This document shows, one piece after another, positions 46,875 through 53,296 of a stretch of DNA of 53,296 nt. The translations under genes were made by a program, and so were the position numbers. This stretch comes from a virus: the IMG/VR virus record IMGVR_UViG_3300037485_000957, positions 1 to 53,296 of that record; one strand, written 5' to 3'. Below the pieces are notes generated by a model that did no database searches, had not been told where the DNA came from, and saw only the letters and a list, made by a program, of their open reading frames with translations. Within the stretch, counting starts at the first letter, position 1, and each line of letters begins with the position of its first letter.

Positions 46875-47504
46875 TTAACAGCCGCATCCGCAGTCAAGGC
46901 ATAAGCTTGCCATTGCGTCCACCTGTGCGTTAACAAAATCCTTATCACCCAAACTAACCCCACCTAAAATGTATTCGTAGTTCAGGAATATCTTTATCTG
47001 ATTCTCAGTCGTCACATGACCAGCAGCACCACGAACAATAGTGTCGTCCTTGCAGCGCTTTGATAAACATGTGAAGAATACCCACTGCTCATTCATTGAC
47101 ACATCAGTGCCATCAGAACAAGAGTAGTTAACCCAATATGAGCCATCAGACAGATCGCTATCGATGCTTGCGTTAAACAGCAACAAGCTATTGAACTCAA
47201 ACTCGTAGAAAGGAAATATCGTGCTATTGATTAACGCCGTAACATTCACTGGCGTTCCGAATTGATCCTCTCGGATAACCTGCGTGATTACATTGTCCTC
47301 AATCGTAAACGTAAACGTGATAGGATCAATGTATCCCTTAGGGATGATGGTGATGATAGCAGAGGTGATTGTAGAGCTTTCTGCGTTAGGAGTACCCCAT
47401 CCACCAGTATTAGTGATGGGATCATATAAGCCAGTAGTGTCGTTAAACATAGCTGTCTTACACGTACATTGCTCTGCAAGGCAGAAGTTAAGATCTACAA
47501 CCAT
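46875..47504 (-). CDS. Cys-tailed structural-type protein, unknown
   Basis: The 209-residue protein starts with three Cys in 16 residues (FCLAEQCTCK) and ends CLDCGCGC, suggesting metal binding or disulfide crosslinks at both termini. The middle is beta-rich. It has its own TAAATTTG box, so it begins a fibre sub-operon. No family recognised. Confidence 0.6.
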   Translation of the reverse strand: MVVDLNFCLAEQCTCKTAMFNDTTGLYDPITNTGGWGTPNAESSTITSAIITIIPKGYIDPITFTFTIEDNVITQVIREDQFGTPVNVTALINSTIFPFYEFEFNSLLLFNASIDSDLSDGSYWVNYSCSDGTDVSMNEQWVFFTCLSKRCKDDTIVRGAAGHVTTENQIKIFLNYEYILGGVSLGDKDFVNAQVDAMASLCLDCGCGC

Positions 47505-47528
47505 TATGCAATTCTGTTTTTACGATTT

Positions 47529-47536
47529 CAAATTTA
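47529..47536 (-). promoter_or_regulatory. Promoter of the fibre sub-operon
   Basis: TAAATTTG on the minus strand, about 24 bases before the ATG at 47504. Confidence 0.55.
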
Positions 47537-47574
47537 CAACAATATTCTTAGTACTGCAGATTGAGGTTTCCTCC

Positions 47575-50500
47575 TTATTCAAAGATTGGTTTCTTTTTGA
47601 TTCTAAACTCAAGCTTGCCAACATCTCTACTCCGCTCTGGCTCTTTTTCCACTCTATTCATCCTGTCTTTAAACTCCTGTTCGCTATACGTTTCACTTAA
47701 CCTAGGATTCACCTTCAGGTTAAGCTCGTAGAATGAACGCTCTTTCGCTCGTCCCCATATCAATGAAACAATCTCCTGAGCCTCTTTCTCTGTAGCCGCT
47801 ATCATAACATCACGATCAGATCCCCAGTATTCAGTGATCTCCTTATTAAATAACTGAGCCGCTCTCTTATTGAAATCGTACACCTCGTAATTATCCATAA
47901 ATCTGAATGGAGCATTACCTGGCGTTTCGGGTACAATCAATGAATATCTGAACTGATCCTCTTCCTTGTCATTGTCAGTCTTCGGCCCAACAGTCTTTAC
48001 GTTCTTATTAGCAGCCCACTTATCAATATCATCGGCCTTAAGGATGTTTTTAGTAATCCCCATGTTCGTTGTAAAAGCACGTGGATTAGATGCATAGAAA
48101 TCTCCTGTCGCGAAAGGACGGCCTCTCCAATCAAACTTCTCACGATCGATTGCCCATGTAGTATAAATGCCGCCTTCATTCATTAGGTTGTCAAAGAATC
48201 CTATTGCTTCTTTCTTGACAGGAGACTTCAAGTCACCACCCTGCTTCGCCATACCCGCGGCAGGAAGGAGAGAGTTAGCCAAGACCTGAGAAGCCTTCTT
48301 GCTTAGAAACTTTGACTTATCTACTACTCCTATATTGTCAAGCAAGTCAATTATCTCTGCCCCTGACTTCAGGATTGATGAAGCAAGTACAGCTGTTTTA
48401 TATGCATTTACTGCATACTGTAACAAATCCATATTCGTATAATCTGGATTCTCTTCAACCTGTTGTCTGTAGTCAGCTATTACCAATAATGCAGTTTGCA
48501 ATGACGCTGTAATGTCGAGAGAGACACCAAGTATTGTTCTGTCTTTCTCCTCTCCTGGGATTGGATTCTTCCTTACATACTTTCCTCCAGTACCTTTAAC
48601 CAAGTCAAAGTATGACATGATCTCTTTCTCATCATCATCATCTCCTGCCAAAAGCATTGCGATAACATATGCGGACGCTGTTAGAGTTATAGCTTGCTTG
48701 GCATATATCTGACGTAATGCAACCTTTAGCTTAACAGCCTTCTCTCCTGTCTTGTCAGTCGTGAAAGCGTGGTAATTTATAATACCACCAATCATTTTTG
48801 TTGTTCCATATATAGGCAACCAGTCAAGACTCGTCTCTGTTACGTTAGCTCCAATGCCAGCAAACGGAACTACTGTATTAAGTCCATACTTCCCAGCCTC
48901 TGCCAGCGCTCCTGCTACTTTAGGGTTAAGGTGCTTTGATTTAGAAAACTTATCAAGCGCCCTTGACATTGCATTAATACTAAAAGGCAATGCATGCGTT
49001 ATGCCATATAGTCCAGGCTTCTTATAAGTAAGTTGATTGGCCGCCTCTTCCGCTAAGTCTTTAGTGATTTGAGGAATCTCCCTATTCTCGTCAATTATCT
49101 CATACGCTCTGCGCTTCACCATATTTTCAGAAGCATCGACACCCATTTTGGCAATCTCGCCTCTGGCCTGATCCATTGCATCGTTGAACTTCTCCTCCGT
49201 CACATACAGGTCGGTATACGCTGCCGCTCCCGCAGCATTACGGCTCATTCCCTTGTTTTGGTCTTTGTAATACTGCTTGAGCATCGCATACTTCGTCATA
49301 CTGGCAGAGACAGAGCCAAATAGACTATCTACTCCTTCGTTCGTACGAGCCATGTACTTAGCAATATTCCATACATTGGAAGCCCTTGCTACATTGCGCC
49401 CCATCCTTGAGCTAGGAACGATATCAAATACGAATTCTGCTATTCGAGGGGTCATATTCTGCTTCCCCCCTTGCTGCATATCTAAAGCTGAAATTGTACG
49501 TCCAGCATACCCTTTACCAATTACGTTTTTACCAATAACAAACCCCTCTTTCATCCCTGCCAATGCAGACTTCAATACGTTCTTATCGAATCCAGAACGC
49601 ACGTATTCTGATCCAATTTGGAATATCAAATCTGCAAGTACTGTTGAGTTCTTTAAACTTGTCAACGGCCCAGAAATTAATCCTGCAACAAAATGCTGAT
49701 GCAATGTAGCAATGATATACCGCCCCTTACCTTTTGATATCAAGTCAATATAATGAGTCATTCTCTCAAGCTCCGCTGCTCTCAAGTACCCGTTAGGAGC
49801 ATTGAAATAGCTCTGGCTCAATTCATCTAACCTCGCTGACTGCTGTGGCGTGATAGATGTCGTGCCAAGCAAATGACCAATAGCGCTCTGCACATTAGCT
49901 CCGGTTGCAGAGCCATTGAGCGCAATCAATCGATTCAATTTATATACGACAGATGGCAAGTGACCTCGCTTAACAGGAGGCTTCCCTTGCGCTTTAAGTA
50001 TTTTGTCGATAGCTTTCAATTTCTTTTTAGCTATCATGTTATCGTAAACAGCGTCTAGTTGTGGCTTCATTTGATTAGCCGCATCTTCCCCTGATACTTC
50101 CTTTATCTTGTCATAGATAGCTTGCTTGGCCTCCACTGATGTATTAGGATTCCCAATTATGCTATTCCAGTCAACAAGCCCACCTGGAGTTACATATCCA
50201 GCATCTTTGAGCGCTTGACTTATCTTCTGCTTATTACTTAATTGCTCTTTGTTTTTCTGACTCTTGATTTTCTTTTCAGCTGCAGCCTCAGTCTTCATCA
50301 CTTTAACCTTCGCCTCAATCTCTTTCTTCTTCGCCTTTAACTCAGTAAGCTTCTTCTGTAAATTAGACGGCTGTGGTGCTGAAAAGAGGTTTCTTATACC
50401 TGATGGAATAGAGCTTGGCGCTCCTCCTTTGCCTTTACCTCGCTTCTTATTAGCACGTTCTTCTGCAATCTGTGCTTCTAACGCAGCTATATCAGCGTCA

Positions 50501-51855
50501 ATGCCAGCAAGCTCCGCTTCTAACCCAATAATAACATCTTCCTTCGTCTTCGCGTCGTCATTAAGCACTTGATCGGCTGCCGCTGCTGCTGTTTCAGTTA
50601 CTTCTTCCGCTCTTGCCTTTTCCGCTTCCTGTGGACTTATGCTTTCGGATTCTTTGCCATTGATGATATTGGCTATATCCTCAAGCATTAACTCATTCTT
50701 CCTTTGCGTTTCAGCTGTATTTATAGCAACATCAATTTTATTCTTAGTATGACGAGCATATGCAATAGGGCTTTGTCTGTATACCTCTTGAATGAATCTG
50801 AGTGTACGGCCTGCTTCTTCTCCTATACCTGCAATAACACTTATCATTGAGACAGCCCTATCGATAGCAATATCTTTATCGGCCTTCGTCTCTGCTGCCC
50901 TTTCTTGTAGATACAGGATGTCATTAATCTTACCCGCTGCTAATACTCTGAACCAAGCAGGAATCCTGACATCGCTTGCAACATCCATCATCTTACTAAT
51001 ACCATTAGGCCCTAATTTCTCAATCAGTTCATCAATGATTTTAGCAACGTCTTTAATATGCACACTCTCTTCTGCCCAAACGAAACTACCATCAGCATTT
51101 TCATTTTGTCCAATTATCGCAGCAAGTTCTTTAGATAAGCTACCTCCTTGTAGCGCTCTTTGTACTATTTTCGAAATACGATTCTTACTATACTTCTGCC
51201 CCTCAGCATACCCCTCTGGATTCAAATCATCCTCCATTGGAATAGCTGCTTCAGAATACTCATCATTGAACTCGTCAATAGCAGACTGCTTATCCTCGCT
51301 GTCCATTGCCTTGAAGTCAGGATGAGAACGCATTGCATCTAGCCCTGCTTTAACAGCCTCTTTCAACGTAGCTCCGCTAGTGTATGCTTCGCTTAGTTCG
51401 TTAACGCCATCCATCACCTTAGCGAATGCCTCAAGTGCTGCAATGTGCGCATCAACAGGAATAAATGAGCTACTCGCTAGGTATGGCTTAGGGTTATTAG
51501 GATCATAAGGCTTCTTCGATTCTTTTAGCTCTTTGATCTTCGCTCTCGCCTTATCAGCCAGCGTGGCATATACCGAAGGTGTCTTTACTTCTTCTGTCCC
51601 TTGCTCTTCTGTGATCGAGCTTGTGACAGGGCGATTGCCACCGCCTGCTTCTGCGGTTTTCCCGCCTTCAACTCCTTCTTTATATTCAGGCTTATCACCT
51701 TCTTCGACTTTCCCTTTAGTAGTGGCATCGTATTGAGCTTTAAGTGTTGGTGAATCTTTGATTAGGTCAGCAATGTTATCCATGACGTACTGACGTGCCT
51801 GATCGAAATCAAGAACAGTACCGTCTTTCAATGTGTACTTACATGGTTTAGCCAT
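47575..51855 (-). CDS. 1426-aa internal virion-type protein
   Basis: The largest gene here. The N terminus MAKPCKYTLKDGTVLDFDQA resembles that of the 138-aa gene upstream. Residues about 440-560 form a long Lys/Glu coiled coil (DADIAALEAQIAEERANKKR; AKKKEIEAKVKVMKTEAAAE). Later come a hydrophobic segment (ITLTASAYVIAMLLAG) and helical parts near the end. Ejected or internal core proteins and large polyvalent proteins of podovirus-like phages look like this. No enzyme motif is visible to me. It follows the ferritin gene with a TAATG junction. Confidence 0.65.
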   Translation of the reverse strand: MAKPCKYTLKDGTVLDFDQARQYVMDNIADLIKDSPTLKAQYDATTKGKVEEGDKPEYKEGVEGGKTAEAGGGNRPVTSSITEEQGTEEVKTPSVYATLADKARAKIKELKESKKPYDPNNPKPYLASSSFIPVDAHIAALEAFAKVMDGVNELSEAYTSGATLKEAVKAGLDAMRSHPDFKAMDSEDKQSAIDEFNDEYSEAAIPMEDDLNPEGYAEGQKYSKNRISKIVQRALQGGSLSKELAAIIGQNENADGSFVWAEESVHIKDVAKIIDELIEKLGPNGISKMMDVASDVRIPAWFRVLAAGKINDILYLQERAAETKADKDIAIDRAVSMISVIAGIGEEAGRTLRFIQEVYRQSPIAYARHTKNKIDVAINTAETQRKNELMLEDIANIINGKESESISPQEAEKARAEEVTETAAAAADQVLNDDAKTKEDVIIGLEAELAGIDADIAALEAQIAEERANKKRGKGKGGAPSSIPSGIRNLFSAPQPSNLQKKLTELKAKKKEIEAKVKVMKTEAAAEKKIKSQKNKEQLSNKQKISQALKDAGYVTPGGLVDWNSIIGNPNTSVEAKQAIYDKIKEVSGEDAANQMKPQLDAVYDNMIAKKKLKAIDKILKAQGKPPVKRGHLPSVVYKLNRLIALNGSATGANVQSAIGHLLGTTSITPQQSARLDELSQSYFNAPNGYLRAAELERMTHYIDLISKGKGRYIIATLHQHFVAGLISGPLTSLKNSTVLADLIFQIGSEYVRSGFDKNVLKSALAGMKEGFVIGKNVIGKGYAGRTISALDMQQGGKQNMTPRIAEFVFDIVPSSRMGRNVARASNVWNIAKYMARTNEGVDSLFGSVSASMTKYAMLKQYYKDQNKGMSRNAAGAAAYTDLYVTEEKFNDAMDQARGEIAKMGVDASENMVKRRAYEIIDENREIPQITKDLAEEAANQLTYKKPGLYGITHALPFSINAMSRALDKFSKSKHLNPKVAGALAEAGKYGLNTVVPFAGIGANVTETSLDWLPIYGTTKMIGGIINYHAFTTDKTGEKAVKLKVALRQIYAKQAITLTASAYVIAMLLAGDDDDEKEIMSYFDLVKGTGGKYVRKNPIPGEEKDRTILGVSLDITASLQTALLVIADYRQQVEENPDYTNMDLLQYAVNAYKTAVLASSILKSGAEIIDLLDNIGVVDKSKFLSKKASQVLANSLLPAAGMAKQGGDLKSPVKKEAIGFFDNLMNEGGIYTTWAIDREKFDWRGRPFATGDFYASNPRAFTTNMGITKNILKADDIDKWAANKNVKTVGPKTDNDKEEDQFRYSLIVPETPGNAPFRFMDNYEVYDFNKRAAQLFNKEITEYWGSDRDVMIAATEKEAQEIVSLIWGRAKERSFYELNLKVNPRLSETYSEQEFKDRMNRVEKEPERSRDVGKLEFRIKKKPIFE

Positions 51856-52340
51856 TATGCTCCTCGTTGTTGGTCAAACATTAATTCTCCTGCGCTATTA
51901 CCCGCCACTCGGTCAAGCGTAGCCAATAAGTCTCCCGCCTCTCCGATGCTCGTACGCTGTGTCTCTACAAAGAACAATAGCTGCTGATGAATAGTGGCAT
52001 CATCGCAGTCCATATACCAGTCATTATAGAACTCACCAAGAGTAACCTCTTTGTTGTAGTACAGCTCAAAAGCTGAACGTAGCGATGGGATAGATTCCTT
52101 CATGGCTTTCACCATAGGAACGTCTGCCACATCACCTCTGTCGTTCACGAAGTCCACCCATATCTGGTAGTGCTTTAACTCATCTTTCGATTCTTTCTGA
52201 AAGAATGATGTGCTGCCAAACCACCCTAATCCTTGAAGATGGTTCGCTATATGCTTGTATGTATTTGACGCATCAAGCTCATATCCAATGGCTTCGTTTA
52301 TCTTCTTTTTGTATTCTGTACTGAGTAGTGAAGTCTTCAT
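51855..52340 (-). CDS. Ferritin-like diiron protein
   Basis: The 161-residue protein has the size and four-helix pattern of a bacterial non-haem ferritin. Putative ferroxidase ligands line up with E. coli FtnA: Glu21 (YELDASNTY), Glu54 and His57 (DELKHYQ), Glu98 (NKEVTLGE), with Glu126/Gln128 (FFVETQR) near the last site. The offset is a constant +4 through Glu98. It would oxidise and store iron or protect DNA from radicals. It is translated between two virion-type genes (one-base overlaps both sides), so it may be packaged. Iron binding is not proved by sequence. Confidence 0.75.
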   Translation of the reverse strand: MKTSLLSTEYKKKINEAIGYELDASNTYKHIANHLQGLGWFGSTSFFQKESKDELKHYQIWVDFVNDRGDVADVPMVKAMKESIPSLRSAFELYYNKEVTLGEFYNDWYMDCDDATIHQQLLFFVETQRTSIGEAGDLLATLDRVAGNSAGELMFDQQRGA

Positions 52341-52756
52341 TATTTACAATCTATTTCTGTGAATACATCCTTCGATTTTAACTCGTCAGCGATTGCCTCA
52401 AAGTTAGCACTTATTGCTTTAGCGACATCGGCTGCGTTGCCATACTTCTCCTTAAACGACTTCTTCGCTTCTTGCTGAGCCTTCAGCCCACCACGCTTAT
52501 TAGTAGCATCCAGGTCAGTGAATATGCTTGGCGCTTTTGGTGCTGCTGCCGTTGGTTGTGGCGCTGCTTCAGCTACCTTCTTACGAATCAGCATAGGATC
52601 GCCCTCACGGAAGCTGTTATCGTATTCGATAGACTTGAGGTATGGAGACGAATCAACCACAGCATCATCCAAATGCAACGTATCAAGCATCCTATGGATG
52701 AAGTCATCCTTAAAGAACACATGATCCCCAAACGTAACCCTACAAGGTTTGCCCAT
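52340..52756 (-). CDS. Small virion-operon protein with KPC leader
   Basis: The 138-residue protein begins MGKPCRVTFGDHVFFKDDFI, similar to the start of the 1426-aa protein, followed by a low-complexity Pro/Ala linker (EAAPQPTAAAPKAPS) and a helical C terminus. The shared leader may mark both for packaging or injection. Coupled to the ferritin gene by one base. Confidence 0.55.
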   Translation of the reverse strand: MGKPCRVTFGDHVFFKDDFIHRMLDTLHLDDAVVDSSPYLKSIEYDNSFREGDPMLIRKKVAEAAPQPTAAAPKAPSIFTDLDATNKRGGLKAQQEAKKSFKEKYGNAADVAKAISANFEAIADELKSKDVFTEIDCK

Positions 52757-52768
52757 AACTTTTGATTC

Positions 52769-53296
52769 TTAATGTAATCGACCAGAGCTTAGTGTACGCA
52801 TGTACTCCGATTGCTTCGTCTGCATTGTGTTTGTGTAATCCCGCTCTTTTACCTCTTGGTCTCTCTTGGCCTCCACCGCCTTGTACTCACTCATCTCCTT
52901 CTCAGACTCACGCTTCAGCTTACTACCCTTCGCCCATCCCGATGCTGCACCAGCGATAGCACCAACGCCCGTTCCTATGAGCGTCCCTACTGCTGCGCCT
53001 GCTGCTGTTCCAGCTCCTGGTATAATAGAGCCAATAGCGCCTCCTACGGAGCTTCCTATCTTAGAGCCTGTCATCACCCCTTTCACTGCTTGCTTTCCAA
53101 CTAGCGCTTTAGTATCGCTATTGTCGAACACCTCTGGCTTAGGTAATGGTGCTGTATAAGGATCTTCGTTAGGATAGCGTTGCTGGAAGTGTGAGTTAGC
53201 AGCGTCCATGTATGGCTGATCCTTTAGCTTCGTAGAAAGGTCAGAACTACTCATGTCTGGGTAGTGGTGGTATTGCAGGTAATTTACATACGGATC
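52769..53296 (-). CDS. Glycine-zipper protein, may extend past the right edge
   Basis: The frame is open to the edge; 14 codons (DPYVNYLQYHHYPD) precede the ATG at 53254, so the true start may lie outside. From that ATG the product has 161 residues. A Gly/Ala-rich hydrophobic stretch at about 60-110 (GSSVGGAIGSIIPGAGTAAG; TLIGTGVGAIAGAASG) is a glycine zipper, as in membrane-inserting or channel-forming virion proteins. The rest is Lys/Glu helix. It may help DNA cross the cell envelope. Context: first of the virion-type genes here. Confidence 0.6.
   Translation of the reverse strand, partial: DPYVNYLQYHHYPDMSSSDLSTKLKDQPYMDAANSHFQQRYPNEDPYTAPLPKPEVFDNSDTKALVGKQAVKGVMTGSKIGSSVGGAIGSIIPGAGTAAGAAVGTLIGTGVGAIAGAASGWAKGSKLKRESEKEMSEYKAVEAKRDQEVKERDYTNTMQTKQSEYMRTLSSGRLH

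Overview
The window is most simply read as about 53 kb of a tailed double-stranded DNA bacteriophage whose host belongs to the Bacteroidota. Three things support this. There is a complete packaging and head block: large terminase, portal, scaffold-like protein and major capsid protein. Almost every gene start that follows a gap carries the Bacteroidota -7 promoter box TAnnTTTG instead of a -35/-10 pair. Several proteins belong to families typical of this phylum and its phages: a DUF3127-like OB fold, a PAS plus dimerisation domain of the Bacteroidota type, a T9SS-like C terminus, YopX, DUF3310 and PGDYG. No ribosomal or housekeeping genes are present. The genus, the virion type and whether the phage is crAss-related cannot be settled from the sequence alone.

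Layout. 1-7456 (minus): capsid (cut by the left edge), scaffold-like protein, portal, large terminase and a possible small terminase. 7489-9296 (plus): small genes and a short serine recombinase. 9310-11668 (minus): Lys-rich small proteins, an OB-fold protein and a 300-aa protein with its own promoter and terminator. 11996-12086 (minus): a candidate small RNA. 12183-16417 (plus): an 812-aa fibre with a beta-propeller-like end, accessory proteins and an M15-type peptidoglycan peptidase. 16374-17675 (minus): five small genes driven from a RepL-like winged-helix gene, beside an 888-base gene-free region that could hold an origin. 18564-31456 (plus): a long, tightly overlapping series of small genes that includes an amidoligase plus glutamine amidotransferase pair, a nucleotidyltransferase-fold protein, lipoproteins and two odd tRNA-like elements. 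31493-40537 (minus): replication and nucleotide metabolism (MazG-like, DnaB helicase, initiator, HNH, SSB-like), interrupted at 36.8-39.2 kb by what looks like an integron-style cassette island (methyltransferase, unknown proteins, SpoT-like HD protein). 40648-44182 (minus): regulators, membrane and lysis-type proteins, including a PAS protein with a histidine-kinase dimerisation domain but no ATPase. 44249-53296 (minus): tail and fibre proteins, a collagen-like protein, a 1426-aa virion-type protein, a ferritin and a glycine-zipper protein that runs off the right edge.

How it fits together. The capsid block leaves the window at the left and the tail block enters from the right in the same transcriptional direction. 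On a circular or terminally redundant genome they would form one late transcription unit. A shared 9-mer, AATAATACC, sits at many early-type promoters and may be the operator of a phage repressor; two XRE-family proteins are candidates. Many mRNAs appear to start within a few bases of the ATG. The observations most worth following up are the attC-like cassette island, the amidoligase/amidotransferase pair, the AATAATACC regulon, the two candidate structured RNAs, the aberrant tRNA-like pair, the half histidine kinase and the ferritin inside the virion operon.
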